From positions 474,501 through 538,500 of the forward strand of contig JAVKOQ010000002.1 in assembly GCA_031835245.1 (NCBI GenBank): 64,000 bases of DNA, written 5' to 3'. This DNA comes from Balamuthia mandrillaris. Its lineage: Eukaryota; Discosea; Longamoebia; Balamuthiidae. Below the pieces are notes generated by a model, which was given only the letters and a program-made list of their open reading frames with translations, was not told where the DNA came from and ran no database searches. Both the position numbers and the translations under genes were made by a program. Position 1 is the stretch's first letter. The number at the start of each line of letters is the position of its first letter. Positions 9,758 to 20,044 of this stretch are shown one piece after another.

Positions 9758-10855
9758 TTAGAATAAAAATGAAGTCAAACGAGTTCCATCACCTCCATCA
9801 CCCCCATCACCCCCATCATCACCGTCATCACCATCGTCACCATCTTCACCATCACCACCATCCCCACCATCCAAAGGATCTTCCACAGTGTCTCCATAGT
9901 TTGGAGTGCCAGCAGGCACCACACGAGGTTCGAAAGGAACACTCTGGTCGGCAGGCTCCGAGTTTTGGGGAATTCCGTCGCTTCCGCACTTGTCAGTCTG
10001 CCAGATACAGTTGCGGATGCGCATCTCCATGGCCTCGTCCTCCCATCCGTTCCAAAAGTCGGCGTGAAGGGAATATGGGGTGCCGCTGGAAATCTCGGTA
10101 CCGGGACCGCCTTTGCAGGTGAAAATGATCTTGACCTCCAGAGAGGGAACCCTGTTTGGATGCGTCTCTGGGCATTCTCCATCGTCTTATTTGTTTTTCA
10201 AGTAAGTTACTAACTCACGAAACGACAAAGAGAGAAGCGGTGTGAAAGAGAATAACAAACCAGGATAGGCCATGTGTCTCTTGTGGTCAGGAGAGTCTCT
10301 GTTGAGTCCATCCCAACAGGAAGGAAACCTTACGAACAGCTCCAACGCCTCCTCGCAGGTAGGAATCTCCACGCTGGCCTTGTTCTCGTTCAAGCAAGCC
10401 CAGTGCACATTATCCGCATCAAACGACTCCAAAGCAGTCGAGTTACCGGCGATGACCTTCAAGCCACGAGGAAAAGGGATAACCTTCTCTGGCTCGTTGT
10501 GGCTGTTCTGGTAGTAGAAGAAGGTGCGGTCCTCCATGCACCGCTCCCCATCGACGGTCAACGTAGGATGCCAGTAGGAGGAGTGGTCCTCGGGCACTGA
10601 GCATGTGGTCTCCCCATCAGCCAAGTCCGCAAAGACAGTGTCGGCATTGACGTCGACAGTAGCATAGAAGGTATGTGAGTGGCTCTGGCCGGGGCGTCCA
10701 GGGTAGACGATAGGGTCGTCAAAGTTTACATGGCTGGAGGGACATTGGGCCACGAACTCGGCAAAGGGTTGAGCGTTGACAGCGTAGATGCAGAAGAAGG
10801 TGAGGAGGGCGAGAGAGAACAACGGCAGGGTGTTGTTGCAGGCAGAGCACTTCAT
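9758..10855 (-). CDS. Secreted DUF1996-family protein
   Basis: Start ATG 10855, with a signal peptide of about 29 residues (hydrophobic LPLFSLALLTFFCIYAVNA, cleavage near NAQP). The mature part matches DUF1996: FVAQCPSSHVNFDDPIVYPG, SHSHTFY, the SSYWHPTL block and a CWDGLN motif. One intron (about 10182-10260) splits the gene; splicing in phase gives AYPDDGECPETHPNRVP, then LHADFWNGWED, as expected for the domain's second half. The C-terminus is a tail of Gly-Gly-Asp/Asp-Gly repeats (9775-9870). DUF1996 proteins are extracellular in fungi, oomycetes and some protists; their biochemical role is not established. No carbohydrate-binding module follows here. Confidence 0.88.
9785..9872. repeat. 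Coding (CAC/CAT) repeat: Gly/Asp tail of the DUF1996 protein
   Basis: Degenerate 6-9 base units (CCATCA, CCATCACCC). On the minus strand they encode the GGD/GDD tail. The plus strand would encode poly-His, which is a shadow. Confidence 0.85.
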
Positions 10856-11265
10856 GGCTGCAGTCTGTTGTTTATTGTTAGGTTCGGTGGTGTAATGCAA
10901 ACGAAGAAAAAAGAAGACGAGCACTTTTTTATGTGCTTTCTCTTGCCTTGCGGCTCATTAATAACCATTAATGCATGGTTAGGCGAAGGCAACCGCAGCG
11001 AAGCGACAGAGCGGCGATTGGCGGATCAAAAAGTGGTTTTAGCCGAAAAAATCAAATTATTCGTTGTTATTCGTGTTTTTTGGCAATTATTGCATAATTT
11101 TTTTGTGTTGCAAATAAAATTGGAAAGAAAGGAAAGAATGAAGGAAAGAATGAATGAAGGAAAGAGAAGGAAAGAGAAGGAAAGAGAAGGAAAGAGAAGG
11201 AAAGAATGAAAACGATACTATTTTTTTGTAAACAAACAAAGGAGGGTCACTCGCCAGGTAACATT
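10856..11265. other. Gap between DUF1996 promoter and CNOT10 3' end
   Basis: 410 bases. Next to the DUF1996 start it is ordinary sequence. From about 11124 to 11207 it is a run of (GGAAAGA)-type units with occasional AATGA interruptions. No gene or RNA recognised. Confidence 0.5.
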
Positions 11266-14210
11266 TCAAGAGGTAGGAAAATAGCGGCCTTTCTTCAAGA
11301 TCTCCAAAGCAGAGGCGGTGTGCCCCTTCCACAGCTCCAAATAAACCTGCAGCAAAACGGCGGCCGGGGCGGAGGGATAGAGCGTCAATGCCTGGTGCAC
11401 CATCTTTTGGGCTTGGGCGTGTTTGTCCTGCAGGATGTGTGCTGTGGCCAGGTTGACGTAGAGGGAGTAGCGGGCGAGGGAGGCGGAGGGGGTGGAGTCG
11501 TCGTGCGGGGAATAAGGGGAGGGCGAGCGAGGCGATGTCATCGAGGAGGATGCGGTGGCGGAGGTGGAAGATGAGGCACGAGTAGCAGAAGCTGTTGTTG
11601 TGGGAGTGGTGCTGCCGATAGAGGGAGCGGAAGAGGATTGGTTGCTGAGCTGCAGGCAGGTGGAGAGGTGTTGAGCGGCGTCGACAGGACGGCTGAGAAG
11701 GCAGAGCGCCTCGGCTGCGTAAGTGTGTGCTAGGAACCTTTTTTTTTTGTGTGAGTAACAGAAGATAATGAGAGAAGAGAGAGAAAGGAGAGGGAGAGAG
11801 AATACTTGGTCTGTTCGGTGGCAGTGGTTTTCTGAGCAATCAGCTCGTTAGCAGAGGAGAGAGCAACCACAGGATCGTTGGTGCACAAGGCAAGGTAGGA
11901 TGACAGCAACAAACACGCATTATGGAGGGCACGTCTGGCAGCGTCCTTCGATGGAGCTGCTGGAGGTTGATCCTTGGAAGCACTATCGCCACTCTTCGTT
12001 CCGCCAGACGAAGAAGAGGATGAAAAAGAAACAGTAGCAGAAGGGGTGGATGGTGACGGTGAGGGAGAAGGAGGTTGGGTGGAAGTGTTGGCCAATAGGT
12101 AGAGTGCGTTCTGGATGCATCTCCTTGCGTACTGCAGAGTCGGTTCCGCTTTGTTGAGATCCAGCAGAGCTGGTGTTGAGGAAGAAGAGGGAGAAGAAGC
12201 AGCGGGAGAAGAGGAACCGGATGTGGCGGGTGAGGAGGAGATAGCAACGGGGGATATGGGGGAAACGGGGCTCGTTGGGGGGAGGGAGGAAGGGCTGTAG
12301 CTGCTGGGAAGGACCACACGCCTGTTCTTGCCTTCCCCAATAACGGCGCTTACTACGCTGCTCTTCTGAACTTTCACTTGGTCCTTTATCTAGACACAAA
12401 CATTCATAAGAGAATGAGAAATAAAGAGCTAGAAGGAGCACAAACCTTGAGAAGGTGCAAGGCTATGCAGCACTCGGCCAAACGGAGCCATAATTTAGGT
12501 TTCCGATGAAAGGCAGAAATGGTCTCCTTGAAGCAACGAAATGCTAGATCCGGTTTGCCGGTAAGCAGGAGCTGCATTCCTTGGTTATAAAAGATCTCCG
12601 TTCTCCAATCTCGATAAGTGGTTGCAAAACCGACTAGCCCTGTCTCCTTGCTGCCTATGAATGCGCCTTCTCCACTTCCAAGGTCTTTGCCTGAACAGAA
12701 GCATGAGATTAAAAAAGGACAGAGAGAGAGAGAGAGAGTGAGAGGAGGAGGGAGAGAGAGAATGAGAATGAGAAGAGAAAATAAACGTACGTTGAGCGGC
12801 TGCTACCATATTCTCTTGGAGGCCTTTAGACAGGTAAAAACAGGCAGCGTTGTATTTGCTTAGATGGTATTGCATGCAGCCCATGTTATTGAAATAGAGC
12901 GGGGTGATGGCCAACGTTATCGCTGAAGACAACGAAGGCGCAGAAGCGTTCTTGTTGCCGCTGGAAGTAGAAGCGGGAGCGAGATACTTCTTGTGAGAGG
13001 CATTCAGTAGCTTGAGCGCCTTTCGATAGTTGCGGCGAAGGTAGTCAAGGTTGGCTTTCAGAAAAGCAAAAGTGGGATTATTGTTGCTATCCTGACCGGC
13101 TTCCTCCAGAGCTGCCTCCGCAAGCTTCAGCTCTCGCTTGGTTGCGTTGGTGCTGCGAGTGATGATCTGCAACTTGGCCTTATAGAGATGGAGGTGAGGC
13201 TTGTAAACGCTCAAGGAAGAATTGTTGTCACTGCCATCCTCGCTGTTACCACTAGCAGAGTTAGAAGATACAGCTGCTGCAGCTGCATTAGCGGCGTTAG
13301 CTAAGGCAGAGGAAGGCAGTGGCGTTTTGTGGTGACCATCGCTTGAGGAAGAGGAAGAAGCAGGAAGGATGAGTTTCTCGAGAAAGGCAACCACTATGGA
13401 AGCCTTGGCTGTTTGCTTGAGGGTCAGATACAGGTCCAACAGCAGGAAGCCCACTCTCACCACCAAGTCTTCTTGTCCCCAAGACAACGACTCCACCACT
13501 TGTTGTCGTTGCTGAGGCTGTTTCCGCGTTCGTTGTTGCAGCTGCTGGAAGAGCGGCTCGAGAAGGTCATGACACGCAGAGTACTGCCCAAGGTGATAGT
13601 GAAGCACGGCCAAGTTGTAGGTCATCACAGGAGAAGTACCGCTGCCAACCGCCAACGCAAGTCGCTCACCAGTTTGTTTGTCGTCTTGTTGCTGCTGCTG
13701 CTGTTGTTGCTCGTTGCTGCTGGCTGCAGTAGCAGCAGCTGGCACGATACGATTGAGAGCTTGGAGCAGGGACACAGCAGGGGCATAGTGATTGGCAAAA
13801 GTGGCCGAGGAAACTGCTGTGGGCTCAGTTGTTGTGGGCTGCTGTTTTCTCCCTCCTTTTCCTTTGTTGTTGCTGGCGGGTATGCTGTCTTCCTGTTGCA
13901 GCTTTGTCATGGCGTGGTAGAACTGAGCAACGGCGAGGTTGTGTTTCGTTTTACGAGTAGCAAAGGAACTGCTGCCACTAGCGTTGGCGTTGGCGTTTGC
14001 GGCAGCTCCTCCTCCTTTGCCGCTTTGCTGAGAGGAGGAGGAGTTGGTTTCGCTGGCAGGGATCTGTTTGCTCAGCACTTCGGCGGCTTTGGCGTAGCGT
14101 CCAGCTTGAAAGTGGGACCAAGCGTCAGCGCTCCATTCCTCTTCCGACTTGCTTCCTCCTCCTCCTTTGTCACCAGCACCAGCGCTACTCGTTTGCTTTG
14201 TGCCGCTCAT
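11266..14210 (-). CDS. CNOT10: CCR4-NOT transcription complex subunit 10 (TPR protein)
   Basis: Scaffold subunit of the CCR4-NOT mRNA deadenylase; in other eukaryotes CNOT10 binds CNOT11 and the N-terminus of CNOT1. Start ATG 14210. TPR-type helices run throughout: WSHFQAGRYAKAAEVLSKQI, YNLAVLHYHLGQYSACHDLL, VGFLLLDLYLTLKQTAKA, then the diagnostic FLKANLDYLRRNYRKALKLL and PLYFNNMGCMQYHLSKYNAA. Later exons give IFYNQGMQLLLTGKPDLAF with LWLRLAECCIALHLL, and at the end YVNLATAHILQDKHAQAQK before the stop at 11266. Long Ser/Pro and Gln-rich inserts (for example 13690-13720, 12180-12300) are species-specific. Introns lie near 12387-12445, 12690-12790 and 11737-11805, with pyrimidine repeats on the sense strand. 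Confidence 0.92.
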
Positions 14211-14697
14211 GGTGTCTTTGTTTTCCCCTGTTCTTTTTTTTAAATTTTTGCACGAGTGGAGAAAAAAAACGTAAGAGACAGAAAGAGACAAGACCAGAGA
14301 GAAGTGTGAGGTAACCCAAAAAAAAAAAAATCTCACCGTCGATGAATCGAACGTTTTCGCTTCTTCTTTTCTTTTTTGTTTTTTTTTTGTTTGTTTGAAC
14401 TTTTTGTCGACAATTATTTTTCTTTGAGCAAAAGGAATTGAACCCTCAGGCCAAATTATTCGATTCTACACGTCGTCATGATAGAGGTCGACAAAAATAT
14501 AGCTACAATGAAAGAAGTGAAAAATTATGTTTTCTCCCCAATTTTTTTTTCTACCCATCTATCGGGAGGCCTTCTTGCTGGCTGCACACATCTGAGCCTG
14601 GTTGATCTTCGCGCTGAGTCCCCCTCTTCCAGCGGTTCCTTCCTCTGTTCTTTTCTGATCTGATCCATAGTCTGCGCTATTTTGTTTTTTTGAAAAA
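14211..14697. promoter_or_regulatory. Divergent promoter region CNOT10 / DCN1
   Basis: 487 bases between two divergently transcribed genes. It contains the perfect palindrome TTGTCGACAA at 14404-14413 and a half-similar GGTCGACAAA near 14486. The first matches 41298-41307 between two other divergent genes. T-runs near 14375-14400 and CT runs near 14700. No convincing coding frame. Confidence 0.45.
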
Positions 14698-16593
14698 ATG
14701 GTTCTCTCTCTCTCTTCTCTCTCTTCTCTCTCTCGAAAGGGATCCTTAGGCGGTGCTATCTAACCATTATCCCTCTCTCTCTTTCCTTCCGCTCTTGATC
14801 CAAAGAATTCTCTCAACCGGGCGCAAAAAGACAAAGTGAGAAACTTTGTCGTGTTCACCAACACGAGGTCCGTTACCTCCTTTCTCTCTTCTTTTTTCTC
14901 TCTTTTTTTTTCCACCTTCTCTTTTTTCTCCGTATCCTCCTTGTGCTTGTTCTTGTTCTTCTTCTCTTCTTCTTCATCATCGTCTTCCTCACGCCATAAC
15001 GTTATGCTCAAACCCTTTACGTGCGCACCCAAAGCGAGGAGCTGGCTATAGAGGTGCTCAAACAAAATAGTTGGGAATTGGAGGCGGCAGTGGACAACTA
15101 CTTCACCAACCCTTCCCAATACTCTGTCCCTGTGACTTCCTCTGCAACTGGCGCTATTGACCCCACAAAGATTGACCAACTGTTTGCCTACTTTGCAGGT
15201 TCCTTGCCGTTGTTCTTGTTTTGCCTTGTCTTATTCATTTTCTTTGCATTTGCCATTGTCCTCCTCTCGTTCTCTCTTCTCTCTTCTCTCTTCTCTCTTC
15301 TCTCTTCTCTCTTCTCTCTTCTCTCTTCTCTCTTCTCTCTTCTCTCTTCTCTCGTTCTCGTTCTCGTTCTCGTTCTCGTTCTCGTTCTCGTTCTCTCTTC
15401 TCTCTTCTCTCTTCTCTCTTCTCTCTTCTCTCTTCTCTCGTTCTCGTTCTCGTTCTCGTTCTCGTTTTTATTATTTCTTGTAAATAGACCCAGAAGGTGA
15501 GGTAATCGGAGAGGGAGGAGGTATGGAGCGGCTCTTCAAGGAGCTTGCCGTGGATCCCGAAGACATTGTAACGCTCATACTTGCATGGCAACTGAAAGCT
15601 CAGTCCTTGGGCGAGTTCACACGAGAGGAATGGCGAGAAGGCCTAACCTATCTCAAGTACGTTTTTTTTGTCTCTCTCTCTCTCTCTCTCTCTTTTGTGT
15701 TGAGCATGGTTGCTGTCTTAAAATGAAACGTAAATGGGAGCGAAATGGAGTTGTTTATTTTTTACAAATGTTTATTTATTTGCTTCTTTCATGTAGATGC
15801 GATACAGTTGCTAAGTTGAAGGCTAAGCTACCTTCGCTGCGAGCACTGATCAACGATGAAAATTCCTTTAAGGACTTTTACAACTTTGTGTATTCCTACG
15901 GCAAAGAGGCTACACAAAAATCGCTTGGTATAATCTCTGTCTCTTTCTTCCTTTACACCTTTCGGTTTCTTCTTTCACTTTCCGTCGTTTCTTTCATGAA
16001 CTCGAAACATTGGAAGTAATGCTTAACAAACCTTATCGTTTTTTTCTCTCCCTTCATAGACTTGGAGATGGCCATTGCTCTGTGGAAACTAATCCTTAAA
16101 GACCGTTTTCATTTCCTGGATATGTGGATCGAATGGTTGGAGGTATGTATCGCAGAAAGCGAGTGAGAGGGAGAGAAAGTTTGTAATTCACTCATTTCCT
16201 TTCTCTTCTTCTGTGTATGTGAAGAAACATCACAAGCACTCCATTTCCAAGGATGAATGGGCGTTGCTGCTAGACTTTGCAAAGACCATCAACAAAGACA
16301 TGTCCAATTATAATGCTGAAGGTTAGTACAACCCTTTTAATGCTTCTTCTCTGTAGTTCTCTTCTTTGAGTGAGAAGAGAATTCGAAACCCTCCTCTTCA
16401 ACTGACTGATGGCTATTTATTTGAAACGCAGAGGCATGGCCTGTTCTAATCGATGAGTATGACTTTTCTTCTTCTGCTCTTTTTCCTTGCATCAAATAAC
16501 TTGTTTTAACTCATCTTCTCTCCCTCTCCTCTCTCTCTCTCTACTTTATGATAAAGTTTCGTGGAGTATGGAAGAGAGAAGCTTAGCGAATGA
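14698..16593 (+). CDS. DCUN1D1: DCN1-like cullin neddylation E3 cofactor
   Basis: Scaffold-type E3 that promotes NEDD8 transfer to cullins. N-terminal UBA-like part: NSLNRAQKDKVRNFVVFT, then SEELAIEVLKQNSWELEAAV, closely like animal DCUN1D1. The PONY domain follows: MERLFKELAVDPEDIVTLIL, FTREEWREGL, then LEMAIALWKLILKDRFHFLD, EWALLLDFAKTINKDM and YNAEEAWPVLIDDFVEY, ending at TGA 16591-16593. The best start is an isolated ATG at 14698-14700, directly followed by a GT-AG intron (14701-14805); exon 2 (14806-14867) begins AATTCTCTC, giving M-NSL. Other exons: 15035-15198, from 15488, from about 15797, from about 16061, from about 16225, from about 16432, and the last from about 16554. The third intron holds a 200-base pyrimidine minisatellite. 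Cullin-4, a likely client, is encoded 3.4 kb downstream. Confidence 0.9.
15262..15466. repeat. Pyrimidine minisatellite in DCN1 intron
   Basis: Alternating blocks of TCTCT-TCTC (period 7) and TTCTCG (period 6) units, arranged block A, block B, block A, block B. This suggests duplication of a composite unit. It occupies most of the third intron of DCN1 on the sense strand. Confidence 0.9.
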
Positions 16594-16910
16594 TTTCCCT
16601 TCTCCCCCAAACATTGCCCTTCTGAGCGACCATCCAAATAAAAGTTGAACGAAAGAAACTTTCTCTCCCTTCCACTCCGTTGTTCTCCTCCTCTTCTTCT
16701 TATGTTTTTGTGTGAGCAGAGAGACGTGATAAACTTCCCCATGGTGGCACGTGGAAGCAAATAGCGTTTCGAAAACACGTGGCATTTCACCACTCTTAAA
16801 AAATTCTAAGAAACGTTTGGTCTTTTTTTTTGTGTTTAAAACACGTGGGCAAAGGACCAGTTATTCTCTTACTCAGTAAAACAAGTATAAACAAACTAAA
16901 GTCTATACCA
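16594..16910. other. Gap between DCN1 and PSI-domain gene
   Basis: 317 bases between two plus-strand genes. It contains two ACACGTGG-like E-box sequences (about 16774-16782 and 16841-16849, core CACGTG) that could be promoter sites for the downstream gene. No coding frame stands out. Confidence 0.4.
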
Positions 16911-17519
16911 ATGTACCACATGGTCACGTTCTTGGTTCTGCCTGCCCTCTTTCTGGGTTTGTACCGACCGCCCCTCTTCTTGGGTTTTTTTTTTTGTCAC
17001 GGCTTATAACCCCATTACTCTGTCATTCACTTGCTCCCTGTAGGAGGCGCCAATGCATATTTTAACGAAGTGGATTACCTCGACTGTGGGAGTTGTGTTT
17101 CGGAGCCCATGGGCAGTTGGGGTTGGTGCAGCTCCAGCAAAAATTGTATCAAAGTGGGAGGTACGATGCTAATATAGTGTTCTCTCTCCCTCTCCCTCGC
17201 TTGTCTCGTTCTCCTCTCTTGTTATTCTCCTCTCTCTCTCTCTCTCTCTCTCTCAAACAATATTCGTGTAGAACATTGTTCGGGGACATTGTACAGGTTA
17301 ACCTTAGAGTGCGAACAGGCGGCAACCAATGGACTTCTTTACCAGATCTTCTTGGTCGTGACAGTGATCGGTTCTGTGGTTGGCTTCGTGGTTGTAGTGA
17401 GCCTCTACCTGTCCTGTTTGGTTGCCAGCCGCAAACCACCTCAACCCCAACCCCAGTCCCAGCCACATTTTCAGGCACAACCTCCGATGTATTCTTACAC
17501 TTCCGTCAGCGACCCTTAG
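16911..17519 (+). CDS. Small PSI-domain single-pass membrane protein (136 aa)
   Basis: Three short exons reconstructed from splice signals: 16911-16956, 17044-17160 and 17272-17519. Exon 1 gives a signal peptide, MYHMVTFLVLPALFLG. Exon 2 carries the cysteine motif DCGSCVSEPMGSWGWC, then SKNC, and exon 3 continues EHCSGT and CEQ; this spacing with the G-W-C core resembles a plexin-semaphorin-integrin (PSI) domain. A transmembrane helix follows (QIFLVVTVIGSVVGFVVVVS), then a cytoplasmic tail rich in Pro/Gln ending PPMYSYTSVSDP, which has a YxxY-like end. Predicted type I topology with a tiny extracellular part. All three junctions are GT-AG and stay in frame. Function unknown; the PSI call is by cysteine pattern only. 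Confidence 0.7.
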
Positions 17520-17935
17520 CATTGACTCGCAGACACGTTTGGCTGGCACAGAACAGTTTCGTGCCTTTGTTCTATTTATACGGGTTTCTGTTCTATATAT
17601 ATATATATTATTATTATTATTATTATTATTATTACTTGCAACGAAGCAACTCTTTGAGAAAATGCAATGCAGACGAAGGGTGTAGAACCTGCGCGTAGAA
17701 CGGAGCATGGAGAGGAGAGGAGAGGAGAGAGGAAAGAGAGGAGAGAGAGATTTGTGGAGGAGAGAGGAGAGGCGAGAGAGGAGAGAGGAGAGGAGAGAGC
17801 ACAGAAAAGGAAAATTTTTCGATGGAATTTCACAGATTGTCCGCATTAATTATTGATTATCGACAAAAAAAAGATTAACCCAAAAAAAAAATGAAAGAAA
17901 AGAAAAAAAGAGAGAGAGAGTAACGCCGCGCCCGA
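17520..17935. other. Gap with TA/TTA microsatellite and purine repeats
   Basis: 416 bases between two plus-strand genes. (TA)n followed by (TTA)n at 17594-17634, and GGAGA-type purine repeats at about 17710-17805. The sequence TTATCGACAAAA near 17857 is a half-match to the TTGTCGACAA palindrome, about 80 bases before the next start codon. No gene seen. Confidence 0.5.
17594..17634. repeat. (TA)n(TTA)n microsatellite
   Basis: Compound AT-rich microsatellite in the intergenic gap. Confidence 0.95.
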
Positions 17936-19704
17936 ATGGAAGACGACTTTGAGCAGCCTTCCAGAGGAAGGAGGGTGAGCCTCTGGACCCAAGTCCAACG
18001 AAAGCTCATTCAGCTGCGCTACGCCCCTCCGCGTGAGCAGCTCAAGTACCTCCTCCTCTTCCTCCTCCTTTCCTTCCTCGTCATCCTCTACATCTCCCTC
18101 TCCTTCACCGCCGCCCCTCCCTCTGCTACCTCCTCCTCCCACACTCCCCCTGGCACGGCTGTCGTGCTGGAAGGGGGCCATGCCCTCACCTTTCGCTACG
18201 ACAATGCCAGAACGGGCGTGGCTTCCCCTCAGGCCACCTCCGGCTACACCGTCACGCTGCGCGAGCGGATGAAGCGTAAAGGCTGGTCCCTGCTGCCGAC
18301 GTTCGACCTGTTCGCCCCCTCCAACGCCCCCAACGGGGCTGCTGGTGGGCCGGGCGAGGAGCTGACCCTCTACACGAAGGACTGGGAGACGCCACGGCTG
18401 AACTATGACACCTACAGCGCCTCCAAGTCCAGCCCTGCCGTTGTGGATGATGCCATCTACATTGGCACTGACCGTGGCACCCTGCTTGCTGCCTCTCGTG
18501 CAACTGGCGAGGTCACTTTTGCTTCTCTCTCTCTCTCTCTCTTTTGTCTTTGGCTAATGCTCGGCGACAATGAAGGTGTTATGGGAGTATCAATGCAAGC
18601 ATCATGCCAAGGGCATTCACGGCACTCCCACTGTCGATGGAGACATGGTTTACATCGGAGGCTACGATGGTCACATGTATGGCATCGGCAGGCATGATGG
18701 AGAGCTCGTGTGGGTGAATAAAGTGGGAGGCTCCATTGGCGCCTCGTCGTTGGTCTTTAAGGACACGCTCTTGATTGGAGTGGAGGTCTACAGAGGTCAA
18801 TCTGGCGGATGGCTCATTGGCTTGGATAAGAATACTGGCATTGAAAACTTTAGATCGCAACTTCTTGGTACTCTTGTTCTTGTTCTTGTTCTTCTTCTTC
18901 TTGTTCTTCTTCTTCTTCTTCTTCTTCTTCTATACTCCGTGCCATTACCTCTGTCTAATCCTTATCTAATCTGTTTTTTTACATATGCTGGTTGTATCAG
19001 ACGATTTCTGTCACTCGAGCCCAGCGTTTGATGAAGAGACGGGGCTGGCCTTTATGGGTGACAACAGTGGCTTGTTATCATGCTGGAACGTTACTGCCCA
19101 CTTAAAGTCTGGCGATACTAGCAATCCTCAGGTTTGTTTTTCTCCATTCCTTCTTTCTTCTTCCTTTTCTAATTACTTCTTCTTTTCTCTTCTGTCTCGT
19201 AGCCAAACTTTTGGGACAGAACTATCCAAGCGCCAAGAGAATGGGAGTTTAAATCTCTCAACAACTACGGCAGGGGCAAGCATGGAGACATCAAGTCTAC
19301 TCCAATGGTTTATCGCGACCTCGTCTACTTCACCTCCTGGGACAGGAATATCTACGCCCTCAACAAATTTACTGGAAAAATGGTTTTCTTCTGTGCTTTT
19401 TTGTTCCTTTCTTCTTTTCTCTGCTTCTTTGCTGCTTTGTTTATGTGTTTGCCTTTTCTCATTTTCTTATATAAACAAACGAACAAAACAGGAATGGCAC
19501 TACAAAACAAAAGGATCAATAATGTCATCGCCAGCCATCGATCCCACGCGCAACTTGGTGGTGGTCGGCAGCAGCGATCAATCCATCTATTGCTTGGATG
19601 CACGGACAGGGGCGCTGCGCTGGTCCATCCCTACCGATGGTGGCATCATGTCCAGCGCTACCATTCTCCCACATGAAGGCGTTGCCATCATAGGTTTGCT
19701 TTTC

Positions 19705-19754
<50 letters not shown>

Positions 19755-19978
19755 GCTAAACGTTTGAGCAACAAACAGGATCAGGAACATCAAGGAACGA
19801 TTGGTCGGCGAGCGGAGGAGGAAGAGGCATTTGGATCGTCGACATCGAAACCGGACAAGTGCTCCAGACCTTGACTCTCAGGTCCGGTCTCACGGGAATG
19901 CCGGTCGCCGTTCGTTCCAACTTATACGCCTTTGATCACTTGGGTTATCTTTATTCTTTCTCTTCGCAAATTGTTTAA
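17936..19978 (+). CDS. PQQ-type beta-propeller membrane protein
   Basis: Begins at ATG 17936 with a basic cytoplasmic N-terminus, then a transmembrane helix (residues about 38-58: YLLLFLLLSFLVILYISLSF) without a cleavage site, so a type II membrane protein is predicted. The lumenal/extracellular part is a quinoprotein-like propeller. Blades are marked by SSPAVVDDAIYIGTDRGTLL, GTPTVDGDMVYIGGYDGHMY, SSPAFDEETGLAFMGDNSG, STPMVYRDLVYFTSWDRNIY, SSPAIDPTRNLVVVGSSDQ and AVRSNLYAFDHLGYLY. Exons are joined over introns near 18513-18575, 18868-18990, 19132-19202, 19383-19490 and 19694-19780. PQQ-like repeats occur in dehydrogenases and in scaffold proteins such as BamB; no catalytic residues can be assigned here, so the activity is unknown. 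Confidence 0.82.
19702..19752. repeat. (CT)n microsatellite in intron
   Basis: Sense-strand CT run starting soon after the donor site of the last intron of the propeller gene. Confidence 0.9.
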
Positions 19979-20044
19979 ACAGTTTTTAAGTTGTTTGTAG
20001 AAAAAAAAAGTTATATTCGTTTTTTTAATAGGGTGTTTTTATTT

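Noticed and set aside
14740-14760. CCTTAGGCGG as a further Fanzor-element end
   Set aside because: Only seven bases resemble the terminus and the subterminal AAGATCA and GACAACGAAA blocks are absent; it lies in the first DCN1 intron.
15235-15591. Arg/Glu/Ser-rich frames on both strands
   Set aside because: Produced by the pyrimidine minisatellite in the DCN1 intron.
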